Source: Euptelea pleiosperma
Lineage: Eukaryota; Streptophyta; Magnoliopsida; Ranunculales; Eupteleaceae
Length of the DNA stretch: 64,000 nt
NCBI GenBank assembly: GCA_035048495.1
Contig: CM068547.1
Span: forward strand, 21,955,913 to 22,019,912
Reading direction: 5' to 3'
Shown here: one piece after another, positions 1 to 11,300 of the stretch
Layout: each line of letters opens with the position of its first letter
Numbering within the stretch: position 1 is the stretch's first letter
Notes under the pieces: generated by a model
The model's input: the letters and a program-made list of their open reading frames with translations, nothing else
Told to the model about the DNA's origin: nothing
Databases searched by the model: none
Made by a program: the position numbers and the translations under genes

Positions 1-339
1 ACTCTAAAACATTGAACATATCAGAAATTGGCCTGATTGAATGATAACCATTAGATCAATTGCATTTTGATGGTCAAAAGAACATGATTGACGGATCCTA
101 TTGATCTACATTTTGGAAGGATATACTATATTTATCACGTGTGTGACTTTTTGCAAAAGATGCTTTTTTGGAGATGGGACAGTTGGAGTTCAACATTTTT
201 TGAAGGATGTCTCCATCTTCAAATATGGAGAAGATTCTTTTTAGAAGCCAAAATTTGGAGACGTTGGTTGGAGTTGCTATTAGGGAGTGTGGGTGGCAGG
301 ATCTTCCAGCGATTGGGACATCAAGAGGTATTGTGATTA

Positions 340-1430
340 TTTGGTAAATTCATTGAGGTGGTAGATGTGTTGGTTGAAGCCTTTTCGATGCCGATGTGTT
401 GGGGAGCAGCTCTTTTGGGTTCTTACTGGGGTTTACGGTCCTTCGGTTAGCAGATTTCAGGATCAATTTTGGGAGGAGTTGGATGAAATATTGGGTTTAT
501 GGGATGACTTGTGGTGTATTGGAGGGGTTTAATGTCACTCGCTTTTTACATGAAAGAATGTTAGGGGGAGAGTGACCAAAAGTATGATGGAGTTTGCTGT
601 ATTTATTAATAGGAATTTTCTTATGGACATTCCTATGGGAGGGGCCAAGTTCACACAGTCTAATAACCAAGAGCAACCTACTCTATGTAGGTTGGATAGA
701 TTTCTAGTGCTTTCTAACTAGGAAGATCATTTCCAAGGGGCTTCTTTGTTGGCAATCCTTATGCCCGCTTCAGACCATATCCCATTGGTGTTAGATTGTG
801 GGGGTTTTAGTTCCCGCACTCATCCTTTTCGGTTTAAGAACATGTAGTTGAGCAATTCTTAGTTTAAGGATAGGGTGGAGTGGTGGAAGTCATTTTCTTT
901 CGTAGGGAGGGCAGGGGTCAGGGGTCATCTTCAGGCGTAAGTTGAAAGCACTTAAAGAGAAGATTAAGTAGTGGAATCGGGTGGAAATATCAGAGGGAGG
1001 GTCTTGTGCATCAGGAGATTTCTGGGCTTCACAAGGAGGAAGATCATTTATCTGTGGTCCGTGGAGGAACGTGCGTGGAGAGTCAACTTAAAAGCAGAGT
1101 ATCAACATTTGGTGAAGATGAAGGAAATTAACTAGAAGCAAAAATCTAGAGTTAGGTGGTTGAAGGAGGGATACAACAACACCAAATCCTTTCACAATAT
1201 GGCAAACGCTCACAGAAGGAGTAACCATTTAGCCCGACTCAAGATTCGTGGTATCACTTTGGAAGATGAGGATAGTATTAGATATGGACTGGTGGGGTTT
1301 TATTCAAATCTTTATTTTGGAACGTCCTCTTACAGACCGACGCTAGATGGCCTTTATTTCGACCAAATTAGTGTTGTGGATAGGAAGAGGTTGGAAAGAC
1401 CTTTTGAGGAGGCGAGGTCTTGAGGGCCTC
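340..1430 (+). pseudogene. LINE ORF2: endonuclease end and EN-RT linker
   Basis: Translation in shifting plus frames gives the L1 endonuclease tail (a SDHxP-like stretch near 770-790, 'ASDHIPLVLD') and then the linker that precedes RT. The longest intact stretch is 1160-1423, reading 'FHNMANAHRRSNHL', typical of plant LINE linkers (FFHRxANxHRRxNxI). Many stops lie between 340 and 1160. The same linker is recognisable in the minus-strand LINE at 16602-16808. Confidence 0.7.
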
Positions 1431-2945
1431 ATCTGACTTGGCAAGAGATAAAGCTCCCGACCCTGAAGGTTTTACTCTAGTTTTCTTCAAGCATTGCTGG
1501 GACATAGTTGGTGCTAATTTTTTAAAAGCAGTGTTAGAATTTCAAGATGATGCACTTCTAATAGCACGTTCATAGGTATGATTCCGAAGAATCAAGGGGC
1601 AGATGAAATTGCCGATTTCAGACCTATTAGCATGGTGGTTAGAGCCTATAAAATTATTGCCAAGATGCTTGGTACGAGATTTCATGGGGTGTTGTCTATA
1701 GGTATATCATCCGCTCAAGGTGCTGTTGTGAGGGGTCGACAAATCCTACATGGGGTCCTTATAGCTAATGAGTGTATATGATGTAGAACAAGTGAGGGAT
1801 TCTTTCATGGAGCTTTTGGATCGTCAAACCCAAACGGGTACTAAACATGACACAACCGGTATTAATGGAATTGCCAACGGTGTTAGAATCACACAAGACA
1901 TGACATTCTTGAAAGGAAACATGAGATTCTCAATACACTGCTTCTCGGAGACATTTTTTCCGGCCAAATTCCATTGTTTAGTGGGTCAAAACGAAAATTT
2001 TGCTATTTTAGGAAGATTTTTTATTTTAGCAATAACTTTAATTATAGAAGTCAGAATCACTCACCGTTGATTCTGACATGTTTCTAGGCTTTAGTATTAC
2101 CAGTTTCCATGCTTAGTTCGTTATTTTTAGTAATTTTCCTATTTTGCTTATTTTCATGTTTTACATTAAATAGGTTGTAAGCCGAAAGGCAAAGATAGTT
2201 TTTATCAATATGATTTCATGATTTAGCTTATTTGAGAGTTCTCTGTTTGGTGGATTCCAAATCTCGAGATATTGGCATTGGTCATATCTTGTTATTGTTT
2301 CACGCCGCGTCATGTAGATTCCAGATCTAAGCTATGGGAGCCGGGGATTGTCTGTAAGATTGACATGGGAAAGCTCTATGATCATGTAGATTGAAGTTTT
2401 CTAGACTACACGTTGGGTAGGATGGGTTTTGGTAATAGGTAGAGGTTGTGGATTAAAAAATGCATCTCGTCAACTTCCTTCTCTATCCTTGTAAACGGAT
2501 CAAGGCTTTGGGGATCATGATTACTAGAGCCGTGAGTATTGGAGAGTTGGATGGTTTTATTGTCACCTCGGGAGTTCCTGCTATTTCCTACCTCCAGTTT
2601 GCAGATGATGCACTAGTCTTTCTTCATCCTTCCGTCTCTCAGTTTAGATTTCTTAGAGGCCTCTTTTGTTGCTTTGAAGCTGTGTCAGGGTTACGTGTGA
2701 ACCTGGCCAGGAGCAGGGTGTATGGGATGGGTGAGGTGAACATATTGGGCTTGGCTGGCACTCTGAACTGTCACATTGAGAGCTTTCCAACTACTTATTT
2801 GGGCCTTCCTTTAGGGGCTTCCTACATATCTAAGGCCTTGTGGGAGCCTATTATTGAGCGTTTTAGGAGGAGGCTAACTTCGTGGAAATCTAGATATTTA
2901 TCGAAAGGGGGTAAGTTGGTGTTTATCAACAACACATTTTTTTTG
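1431..2945 (+). pseudogene. LINE ORF2: reverse transcriptase fingers and palm, broken
   Basis: The stretch 1578-1781 reads 'MIPKNQGADEIADFRPIS', the L1 RT motif with FRPIS. After a foreign block of about 540 bp the RT frame resumes near 2317 with the K(I/L)DMxKxYDHVD motif. The frame 2460-2948 carries 'LQFADDALVF', the catalytic FADD box, followed by 'TYLGLPLGA' and 'SWKSRYLSKGGKLVFI', all standard for plant LINE RT. The LRQGDPLSPFLF segment normally lying between these parts is missing, so an internal deletion near 2510 adds to the breaks. Confidence 0.8.
1782..2316. other. Unidentified ~535-bp insertion inside LINE RT
   Basis: The LINE RT reading stops after 'LIANECI' (to about 1781) and resumes at about 2317. 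The intervening block is unrelated to RT. It contains an open frame (1768-2070) that I do not recognise and AT-rich sequence (2070-2250). No terminal repeats or clear target duplication were found, so its class is unknown. Confidence 0.45.
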
Positions 2946-3435
2946 TAAGTACAATTTTCATTAATTAAAAGGCAGAAGCCATATGATTACAAAAAAGTAG
3001 TTTAGAAGGTCCAGATGACCTATTAAAGACTGCAACAAAGCAAAAGAGCAAACAAGAAGATAAGGGCATCTAGTTTATTATTTTTAGTTTACCTATTTAT
3101 TATATCTCTTTTTACGACTCCGAGTAGTGTGGCGCTCGCTTTGGAAAAGCTCGATCCTTTGTAGAATGATAGGATGGAGAACCGAAAGATGCACTTGGTG
3201 GGGTGGAAGTTAGTGTGCAAGACTAAAGACAGAGGGGGACTGGGGATTAAAAATATCAAAGTGCTGAATCGGGCTCTTTTGGGCAAGTGGCTATGGAGGT
3301 TCAGAGTGGAGCTTACTAGCCTGTGGAAGGTCATTAGGGGCAAGTATAGGATATCTTATTTTGGATGGGAGAATTTGAAGTTCTTTGGGGATTTTGTTAA
3401 GAAATTCCCTTTTAATTACCACTTTATGTCTTAGA
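2946..3435 (+). pseudogene. LINE ORF2: RT C-terminal part after a short insert
   Basis: About 2940-3170 holds a stretch foreign to the LINE protein (A/T-rich, no homology recognised). From 3174 the frame reads 'GWKLVCKTKDRGGLGIKN' and 'LNRALLGKWLWRF', the conserved W..VC.PK..GGLGI and NxALLGKWLWRF blocks of plant LINE ORF2. The frame ends at 3434 where a long foreign insertion begins. Confidence 0.75.
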
Positions 3436-4920
3436 AGGGGGTAAATAGGACAATTTTTAATTTCTCCGCGGATTCTATATGGATTAAAAATTAATGATCA
3501 CACAAGGCGGAAAATGATTAAACAATCAAAATACGAATCATCCACAGAACATAGATATGGGAAAATCTAAGAAAATATGCAAACATTCACAATCACACGA
3601 AACTCGGATTTATAGTGGTTCGGCGACTCCATACCTACGTCCATTGTCAATACTCAATACAAGTAATATTGTATTTTTTCAATCATGCATTGTAACATTT
3701 CCAATTGAAATAAATAATCAAATAACTAAGGTAACACTTAGTCTCAATCTAACGAGAATCGTTTCTCGCTCACCTAGAGAGTCAGCCTAAGCCAGTAGAC
3801 TTTTAGAGAAGCCCTCTTCTCACGGATCTACAATCCTCAATTCGTTCTAAACGAGAATCACTTCTCGATACACTTAGAGAGTCACACTAGGTCCGTAGTA
3901 TTTTAGAGGAATAATTTTCTCAAGTATTCCACCTTCTTCAACTCAATTTGATGAGTACTCACTCATATACCAATGACAAATAATCAATGTTTATAATTTC
4001 GAATTTTATCTAAAAGGGTTTGATCATATAGACACTTACCTTTAGATGAATACGATCAAATGGAGAATCCTTAGTGAAGAATTTGCCACAGAGATACTCT
4101 GCCAAGTGTAATCCTCTTCTTGAAAGAAGATGCTTACAGAAAACGATAGCTTGTAGTCTCTTCAAACAATTAGAGCAACCTTCACACAAGATGATCTAGA
4201 TTTGATCAGGTGAAGCCCTCTCAAACAATTTAGAGCCTTCACAAAAGATGAACCAGATTTGCTCAGGTGAAGCTCTCTCAAATTTCAAATCTCTGAACGC
4301 AAATGATGATAATCGAAGGATGGGAGTTTAGAGATCTCTTGATTGGATTAGTTCCTATGAGGGGACAAGGCTCTAATGTATAAGCCAGCTACCACTCAAG
4401 AGAAACAAATTAAAAATAGCCGTTTGAAGGGCCAAAGTGCGCCTAAAGTCGCAGAAAAGATCAAGTCAAAATGAGATCCGAAAAGGGTGGGGTCGACCGC
4501 ACAACTTAGACCGGTCGACTTGACTTCGGTCGGCCGGACCTCGCAGACCTACTCCGAAAAATACTCGACATCTTAATAACTCTATCCTATGTCAACCAAA
4601 CTATACCAAATGAACCGGGAGACATCTAGGGTTAATTTTGATTTGCTTGCAAACGTGCGGTGTACCCTTAGATGTACACAAATATCCGCAACACGGGATT
4701 CTTGATAGTTGAACGTTCGTTGAGTGATAACGTACTTTTGTTCATTTGCTTTAAATCTTAATGGTTGAGCTTTGACTCTGTTTTTAGTTGAGCTTGAACA
4801 CTTGGATTATTTTTCTTCAATTTTAAATTTTTTTTGAGTTGATGAAGTCCACTTGATCTTCGATGCTTCAGTCTTCAGCAAACTTCTAACTTAGTGACAT
4901 AATATGCAGAAGAACTAAAG
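3430..4920. mobile_element. LTR-like insertion splitting the LINE
   Basis: Between two adjacent LINE ORF2 blocks (3434 and about 4940) lies ~1.5 kb with no coding signal. It begins near TGTCTTAGAAGGGGGTAAAT, a start seen in long copia LTRs, and contains 'TTATAGTGGTTCGGC', another LTR-like word. It also carries an internal tandem duplication. Most likely a solo LTR or LTR fragment. No target duplication was resolved, so the exact ends are uncertain. Confidence 0.5.
3751..3945. repeat. ~99-bp tandem duplication within the LTR-like insert
   Basis: Two diverged copies start at about 3751 and 3851 with AACGAGAATC...TTCTCG, followed in both by 'agagagtca' and a TTTTAGAG word. Each copy has the small dyad CGAGAA...TTCTCG. 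A related duplication of the GATC(A)GGTGAAGC phrase occurs at about 4200-4290. Confidence 0.55.
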
Positions 4921-4949
4921 GTTCATGGGATTGACAACCGAGACTTTTT

Positions 4950-6499
4950 AGGTTCGGTATGCTGTAGGGTTGGGGAATAGGATCGGATTTTGGGAGGATA
5001 TCTGGTGTGGAGACTCCTTTGAATGTTTATTTTTTGGAGCTCTATTCTCTTTTTGAGAGGAAGAATTGGTCTATTCAGGACTGCGTTCTTAGTAAGGGGA
5101 AGTAGTAGGGTGGAACTTCGAGTTCAAGAGAAATATCAATGATTGGGAGATTGAGGCCCTCTCTAGATTGCTATCCCTGTTGTATGATGTCCACCTTCCT
5201 TCCTCGGTGTAGGATAAGCGTGTTTGGATTTGGACTAAAGATGGATCTTTTTCAATTCAGTCCTTTTATGAGGCGTCACACAACTTGGTTAGCTCTATTT
5301 CCTGATTCTTTGGTTTGGAAGTCTAGAGTTCCAACTAAGGTTGCATTCTTCATTTGGGCGGCTTCTCTAGACAAGATCTTGACAATTGATCACTTGATAT
5401 CCAGAGGGCTTTTTATTGTGGACTACTACTGGATGTGCAAGCACAACGGGGAGACTATTAACCACATTCTGTTATATTATGACGTGGCTAGGGAGGTTTG
5501 GTCTTTGTTCCTTTTGGAGTTCGGGATGAGATGGGTGGTGTTGGGTTTTCTTATGAATCTTCTTCTTAGTTGGCGTTCTCCCGATTTCTCTTCTAGAGGG
5601 TGTATCCTATGGAGGTTTCTTCGTTTCGCGATTATTTGGGGGCTCTGTAGTCAAGGCGTGCGCCTCAGGCACAAGGCGCACTCGAAGCACCTTAGAAGGG
5701 TCGACACCTTATGCTCAAGGTGCGTGCCTCACTAAAATGCATTTTTTTTGTAAAAACATTGTACTTTTGGGTTAAGAGTAAGGTCACAATCAAGGTCAAG
5801 AGTAAGGGCAAGGGCTTTAGTAAGGGAGCTGGAAGAGGAAGAGGCCAATTTGGAGGAGACGGAAGAAGAAGAATATATTAAGGAGGCTAACACATCTAAT
5901 GATGATGGGGATGGAGGTAATGATTATATTTTAGACAATGACAGTGCTAACTAGAACTATTTGTTGACTATTTGAGATTTTAGACATTTGCTATCTTTTA
6001 TGTTTTATGACCTAATAATTACTTGTTTTGTTATTATATGATGTTATTTTTTTTGTATATATTATTACAATTTTAAAATTGCGCCTCACTTCAGTCAGGT
6101 GCGTACCTCGCCTTGCACCTTGAGCCTCAGGCACTAGGGATCCTAGAGCCTTAAGTGTGCCTTGCGCCTTAACTACCTTGTTTGGGAGTTGTAGAAAGAG
6201 AGGAACCAGAGAGTATTCGAAGGCAAAAGCGACGATTTGAATTCGATCATCCTCAACATTAAGGGGTCGTTATTATGGTCTAAAGTGTTTACAGAATGTA
6301 GAGGCCTCTTCTTCGAAGATTTCGTTTTTCGGTGGGATCTTCTCTGTCTTAGGGATGGCTAATAGTTGGTTGTTTCACTTTGGTTCTGTTTTTGTTTGTT
6401 CGGTGCTTAACTATGTGTAGGTCACCTCGACCTCATTAGGTTTGCCTTTTGTTTAGTTCTGTCTTTGCCCTCAATAAGGCTAATACTTGTAAAAAAAAC
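4950..6499 (+). pseudogene. LINE ORF2: zf-RVT C-terminal domain and 3' end
   Basis: From about 4965 the translation reads 'VGLGNRIGFWEDIWCGD', the conserved GxGxxxxFWxDxWxG of plant LINEs. The 5139-5735 stretch then has frame-shifted zf-RVT content (W...P.KV.FFIW, then 'TINHILLYYDVA'). After a 530-bp insertion (5647-6176) the C-terminus resumes at about 6188 ('KERNQRVFEGK', then ECRGLFFED), followed by a short 3' UTR and A-run at 6491-6498. Equivalent C-terminal words occur in the minus-strand LINE at 13443-13643, so the two LINEs are relatives. Confidence 0.75.
5647..6176. mobile_element. 530-bp nonautonomous TIR element with AAGGCG/CGCCTT word repeats
   Basis: The ends are imperfect inverted repeats: left GTAGTCAAGGCGTGCGCC, right complement GTAGTTAAGGCGCAAGGC. 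Both ends are packed with short words AAGGCGC, GGTGCG and GCCTCAGGC, while the middle is A/T- and G/A-rich without a gene. It sits between two contiguous blocks of LINE ORF2. Dense subterminal word repeats are typical of hAT or CACTA nonautonomous elements; the superfamily is inferred. The flanks resemble each other (TTATTTGGG / TTGTTTGGG) but no clean target duplication is seen. Confidence 0.65.
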
Positions 6500-6645
6500 C
6501 ACTAATGGATTGAAACAGTCCAGCCAATAAGGAAACCTATAAACTTCTGAAACTAATTCAAATTAATTCAAAATAGGACGGGAATGAGATTTAACACGTG
6601 GCACTTCTATTTGGGTGACTTGGCGCATAGAGATAGGTTCGTTAC

Positions 6646-7485
6646 ATCCCACCCGCCTTCGAATAAGCCTTGTCCTCAAGGTCGATGCCACTTGGGACCT
6701 AAATTGTATTTGATACCCGCACATGTAAATCACGCCACTTGAGCAAATCACCAGTAACTACACCGTTGTTCCGTTGGGCCATCTGACGATTGAGAGCTGT
6801 GTTGAGGAAACTTGACTGAAGCAACTCTTTAAGTGGGCAAACCTTGATGTAGTGTCTCCTTGGAGGGTGATAGAATCGCCGGCAAGCTTAAAACACATCC
6901 AAGGCTTGTTAACCATAGAACATGACCCAAGATGCGGAGCTAGTGAGCCCTGAGAACCACGTCGCACCCCCCAAACTCTAAGAGATGCGTTGGTTGTAAA
7001 AGGATTCTGCATGATGGAGAAGCGGAGTTTCTGGCGAAGGCCATGACTCTTTACTTTCCTCCATGGGCAACCATAACATGGAGGGCGGCACCAACCTCCG
7101 GGTGGCATCCAAGGCGGTTAGCTAAGCGTTCGTGAAGTAAATTATGCGTGCTGCCATTATCAATCAAAACTGTGATGGATTGATAGTTGAGGAAACCCTT
7201 AACGCGCATCGTTTGGGATGCTGAGAATCCGAACAAGGCGTGGATGGAGATTTTGGGTTCCAATGGTGCGACCGGGGGTAGGACATCGTCGGGATCATCT
7301 CCCTCAGATGGTAAGTCATCCATATCCTTGACTTCGACATTGTCAAGCAAATAAAATTGTTGTGCCTTACATTTATGCCCTGGGGCATATTTGTAATCAC
7401 AGGTATAACATAACCTACGTTCGATGTGATCCTTCATGAAGGCCATTGTGAGTTTTGTGAAGTGTGAAATGGCGGGCGTAAGCAT
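6646..7485 (-). pseudogene. Gypsy gag zinc knuckle and aspartic protease
   Basis: The minus frame 7051-7485 carries 'CYTCDYKYAPGHKC', a CX2CX(n)HX(n)C-like knuckle, then an acidic linker and 'VLIDNGSTHNLL', a retropepsin active site of the gypsy type. The usual DSGSTHNF here reads DNGSTHNL, so the catalytic Asp is kept but the following Ser is Asn. The sequence continues in another frame at 6758-7108 as the post-protease linker. The block ends in the typical gypsy 3' tail (GAGGACAAGGCTTATTCGAA on the minus strand near 6660-6680). Confidence 0.75.
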
Positions 7486-7486
7486 G

Positions 7487-7834
7487 GTTCAAAGTCGTTG
7501 GTTTCGTTTCGGTTTCGGTCGCGGGAGAAACCGAAACGTTTCAGCAGTTTCGGTGGTTTCGGTCCGAAACTTGGTGAAACCATAATGAAAGAGTTTCGGT
7601 AGTTTCAGTCATAGTTTCGGTAGTAGTTTCGGTGGTTTCGGTCCAAAACTTGGTGAAACCATAATGAAAGAATTTCGGTAGTTTCGGTCACAGTTTCGGT
7701 GGTTTCGGTCGATTCTGAGCCGAAACTGAGCCGAAACTTTCAGTTTTCCGATACAAACCTGTTTCTTGTATCGGCATGTACCGAAACCGAAACGTTTCAG
7801 GCGAAACGTTTCCGTTTCGGCCGAAACTTTAAAC
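7487..7834. mobile_element. 348-bp element built from GTTTCGGT/ACCGAAAC words
   Basis: The ends are GTTCAAAGT and its near inverse ACTTTAAAC. The interior is saturated with GTTTCGGT, its complement, and GAAACGTTTC palindromes, with two near-identical ~85-bp blocks (around 7547-7600 and 7638-7690). There is no coding potential. It separates gypsy gag from the 5' leader. Classed as a nonautonomous DNA transposon with subterminal repeats by analogy; transposase type unknown. Confidence 0.6.
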
Positions 7835-8253
7835 TATGGGTGTAAGGGCAACCTCAATTTGTGGAGGGAGAATGAGGTCTGAACCAACATCCGATCCTTG
7901 TGCACGCTAAGTGGGCGCGTGCTCCTCGCGGACACGACGAGCATAACTTGATCACATCTCTAGACTCATGTGAGCCGTGTGGGCACGTGCTTCTCGACAT
8001 TATCATCTTGAAAAGTGCCTTCCAAGCAACGAAATGATTCTGTTAGATGGGATTCTGATGCCATCAGTTGTTCCTTGAGGGTGACTTTGAAAGCTTCTCT
8101 GTTGTTCTAGGAGCTCCAAAAAGAAACTTCTTGTCGATTGTGTCGGCGGGAGTTGCGAGAAGCCACCTGTGATCTTGTTTCGACCATAAAAGGGTGGAAT
8201 GAAAGGGAATTTTTTTTGAGTGGGTAGCCAAGGAAAACCTGGCTCTTATACCA

Positions 8254-8599
8254 CTGTAACAGATCATTGCCGAGGCAAAGACACAGACCTTTTTCTCTAG
8301 GAAGGTCTACCTCCTTAATAATTAAAAAATGAACTGAATTTCTTTTATTTGCTTGCCTTCACGATTATAGCCCATGAGATTATATAGTCCTACAATCCAA
8401 AGAAAGGAAATAAATCTAACTAATAAGGGAACCTATCAACTTAAGAAACTAATTGAATTAACCAGTAATGGATTGAAACAATCCGGCCAACAAGAAAATC
8501 TATTAACTTAGGAAACTAATTCAAAATATGGTAAGAATGAGATTTGATACGTGGCACTTCTTGTAGGGTTACCTGACGCATAGAGGTAGGTTCGTTACA
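8254..8599 (-). repeat. Gypsy 5' LTR (346 bp, minus strand)
   Basis: In minus orientation it starts TGTAACGAACCTACC and ends just before the primer site TGGTATAAGAGC. The same words start the partial 3' LTR at 6645 and, in plus orientation, the LTRs at 8706 and 8880. Confidence 0.7.
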
Positions 8600-9229
8600 T
8601 TCCACCAGCCCAAGTGGCGTGATTTACTTGTGCGGGTATGAAATGTGATTTGGGACCCAGGCGGCATCAACCTTGAGGACAAGGCTCGTTCGAAAACGGG
8701 TGGGATGTAAAGACCTACCTTTATGCACCAGGTCACCCTACAAGAAGTGCCACGTGTCAAATCTCATTTCTGCCCGATTTTGAATTAGTTTCTTAAGTTG
8801 ATAGGTTTCCTTATTAGCTAGTTTTGGGATCCGGGTGGCGTCGATGATGAGGACAAGGCTTGTTCGAATGCGAGTGGGATGTATCGAACCTATATCTGCA
8901 TGTGCCAGGTCACCCTACAAGAGTAACACATGTCAGATCTCATTCCCGCCAATATTTTGAATTAGTTTAATTTAGTTGCCTAAGTTGAAAGGTTTCCTTG
9001 TTGGTTGGATTGTTTCAATCCATTAGTGGTTGATTATATTAGTTTCCTAAGTTGATAGGTTTCCTCATTAGCTAGATTTGTTTCCTTTCTTTGAATTATA
9101 AGATTATATAATCTCATGGGATGTAATCGTAGGGAAGCAAATAAAGAAATCAAGTTCCTTTTAATTAGTAAGGAGGTCGGCTTTCCTCAAAAAGGTATGT
9201 GTGTTTGCTTCTTGACGAAGATCTGTAAC
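8600..9229 (+). repeat. Oppositely oriented LTR ends of the same gypsy family
   Basis: Two plus-strand copies of the 3' tail (TTGAGGACAAGGCTCGTTCG, and GATGAGGACAAGGCTTGTTC) are each followed by a purine run GTGGGA and an LTR start: a short LTR piece at 8706-8822 and a full-size ~350-bp LTR at 8880-9229 ending CTGTAACA. They are head-to-head with the minus-strand LTR at 8254-8599. This is either two elements inserted next to each other or a rearranged one. Confidence 0.65.
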
Positions 9230-9989
9230 ATTATGTGATTATTTGGTTGAGTTTATCATTTTTGTAGCTAGATTTAGTGAAATATGAATTTATTCTTTTA
9301 TAGCTGATGCATATTTGATCTACAAGTTGTTTTTTATCAGATATGTAGAAAACAGTTGGAATTGATATTTGCGTGATCATACATTGGTCTAATTGTGTAA
9401 TTGAACTTCAATATTACCAATGATCTAGGTCACAAGTCTTCTTTCTTTGTAAAGTAAAAAAAAAAAGTAAAATTTGTACTTTTGGGTATAATTCTGATGC
9501 AGCACACTCTAAATCAGTGTGTGTTTTCCCAACCAGATAAGCAAGAGAAATAGAAAGAAAGAAGTAACAGGGGAATAAGGGAAGGGTTCTGTGGAACCAC
9601 CAAAGGAGTCACACCTTCAAGGTTCAGATATTACACCTGAATTGGGAAGAATTACTCATCCAAGAGATGGAATCACACCACCATTAAGGGAAGGAGCTTC
9701 AAGCTCCAAAGGATTTCTTCATTCATCGAAAACTTTTTTTCTTACACACACACATATAATGAGAGAGAGAATTGTCATAAGCTACTGGCAACTGAAAGAA
9801 AAAATAATAATAAGATAAAAGACTATTTAGGTGAGGCCTGTGGATTTCTGCACCTAGCTGCTCGTCTGCCTTCTATAGGTTCGGGATGCAACATTAATTC
9901 TCTCCTGCTTGAGACAACTTGACCCGTCGAGTTAAAGAGGTTTGTTGCTATTCTCTGTTTCTCCACTTATCTTTACCTCATTAAAGGTC
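9230..9989. other. No gene recognised; possible LTR debris
   Basis: The segment has A/T-rich sequence with a CACACACACATATA microsatellite at about 9746-9758. An open frame at 9591-9818 has no recognisable domain and lies in sequence resembling an LTR (short polypurine patches). No terminal repeats were found. Confidence 0.3.
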
Positions 9990-10169
9990 AAGACACTCTT
10001 CAGCATTTCCTGGAGTCATGTTTATCCTTCCAGTGAAATCATAAGACAATATGGACTGCGGTCTGCTTCTTTAGGATGCGTATTTCTTTAAGGCTTCTTA
10101 GTTGACAAACTTTTGTGTCGTGTAAAACAATTCATCCTTGAACTATCACTGGTTATTGAGTTTGTTGGG

Positions 10170-10500
10170 TTTCAGAGGGATATCTTTTTTTTTATACTTG
10201 AACGGATAAGTGTTAACTTGACCATCGTACTCCACATGTTGATCACATAACCATGGACTTCCCAAGAAAATGTTTGCTGCTTTCATTGGGACGATGTCAC
10301 ACCAGACTTTATCAGAATAAGGCCTAGATTAAAGGAAATGAGAAATCTTTGAGTCGCTTTAATCTTTGCATTATCATTACCCAAGCAATCTCATATGGTT
10401 GTGCATGAGGTTTGATTGGAAATTGGAAAATTGACCGGCAATTGGAGTTTCTCGACCACCTTTTGCACAGCAATAGTCTCTTCATTGCCATTTTCAATAA
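10170..10500 (-). pseudogene. Gypsy protease/post-protease segment
   Basis: Minus-strand translation includes 'CDIVPMKAANIFLGSPW', matching the conserved CDVVPMxAxHLLLGRPWQ segment that follows the retropepsin domain in many gypsy polyproteins, then a DGQVNTY-like stretch. Frames are broken on both sides. Confidence 0.7.
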
Positions 10501-10560
10501 CTACATTAAACAAATTATTCTTGCATTTATTGTAGTCCAAAAACGTTGTGGCACTTCCAT

Positions 10561-10760
10561 TCAATTATGTCCACTAGTTGTGATTGTGTAGTAAGTACTC
10601 TGTCCAATATCAATTTGAGCATTTGAGGACGAAACGTCCTTGCCCACCACATTTAAAGCACATGGCTCCTTATTTTGATTCGAAATAATTTTTAACCCTT
10701 GTTCAAATTGCTTCCCAGTGAGCGCCGGGAACATTTTGATCAACAAACTAATCAGTAGGC
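10561..10760 (-). pseudogene. Gypsy gag zinc knuckle, CCHC with His to Arg
   Basis: In one minus frame around 10640-10685 the sequence reads 'CFKCGGQGRFVLKC', the retroviral CX2CX4HX4C knuckle with Arg at the His position. The neighbouring open frame (10561-10746) is a shifted reading of the same DNA. Confidence 0.6.
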
Positions 10761-10982
10761 AGTGGTTGGATTATTAATTTAAGCTGTGGGTAGTGGCTGT
10801 AGTGCTTTGTGGGGATGCACCAAGCATTTATATTGCTCTTCAGTATTAATTACAATCTGACTTGCATTGTTGACTGTGCAAACACGTACGGTTACCATTT
10901 CCCGTTGAATTTGTGGTTTCAGCCCTGTTCGATATTTAGCAGTTTGTTATTTATTGGTGTCCATCAACTTGTTCCTCATGGG

Positions 10983-11300
10983 TTAATACAAGAAACTCGT
11001 CTGTATACTAATTAACCAACTTGCTGCCTTGGTGAAGTGGGAAATTTTTTCCAATATAGTTTTTCCATAATCAATGGCTAATAAGCACTCCTTCAATTTT
11101 TCTTTCATCTCCTCCCACATATTGATAGGAGATTGACCAATCCTGTGCAAACACTCGTTAACAGTATGCCACCGAATTCTTGTTGGACGTTTGAGTTTCA
11201 TTTTGGCGAACCGTACTTTACGTTCCTTGGACATGCGGTATGAGTCCAAAGTAATCATCCATGCTCATAGTCAAAGTATGCAATTGGAAATCAGAGACTT
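10983..11300 (-). pseudogene. Gypsy gag capsid-like segment
   Basis: The minus frame 10983-11258 reads 'SPINMWEEMKEKLKE' followed by a basic/hydrophobic pattern, matching the W(E/D)EMKxxLRxR(Y/F)LP helix of plant gypsy gag. Truncated, with no intact start. Confidence 0.55.

Larger units (their letters stand above)
1..6499 (+). mobile_element. Decayed L1-type LINE (plant RIL-like), plus strand
   Basis: Successive plus-strand fragments encode the parts of a plant L1 ORF2 in the right order: endonuclease and linker (about 340-1430), reverse transcriptase (1431-2945 and 3174-3434) and the C-terminal zf-RVT region (4960-5650, 6188-6360). The 3' end is a short A-run near 6491-6498. The element runs off the left edge. 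Frameshifts and stops are spread throughout and at least three foreign inserts break it (about 1782-2316, 3430-4920, 5647-6176), so it is dead. Its A-run end abuts a gypsy LTR at about 6500, suggesting that the LINE inserted into that LTR. Confidence 0.85.
6500..8599 (-). mobile_element. Truncated Ty3/gypsy element with ~350-bp LTRs, minus strand
   Basis: Reading the minus strand: a 5' LTR (8254-8599), a primer-binding-like TGGTATAAGAGCC immediately inside it (complement of 8241-8253), gag-protease remnants, then a purine-rich tract GGCGGGTGGGA and the start of a 3' LTR (TGTAACGAACC, complement ending at 6645). The 3' LTR (6500-6645) is cut by the LINE A-run. RT and integrase are missing, so most of pol was deleted. 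A 348-bp foreign element lies in gag (7487-7834). Confidence 0.75.

Noticed and set aside
6563..6751. Small minus-strand open frame
   Set aside because: It spans the gypsy 3' LTR start and purine tract; not coding.
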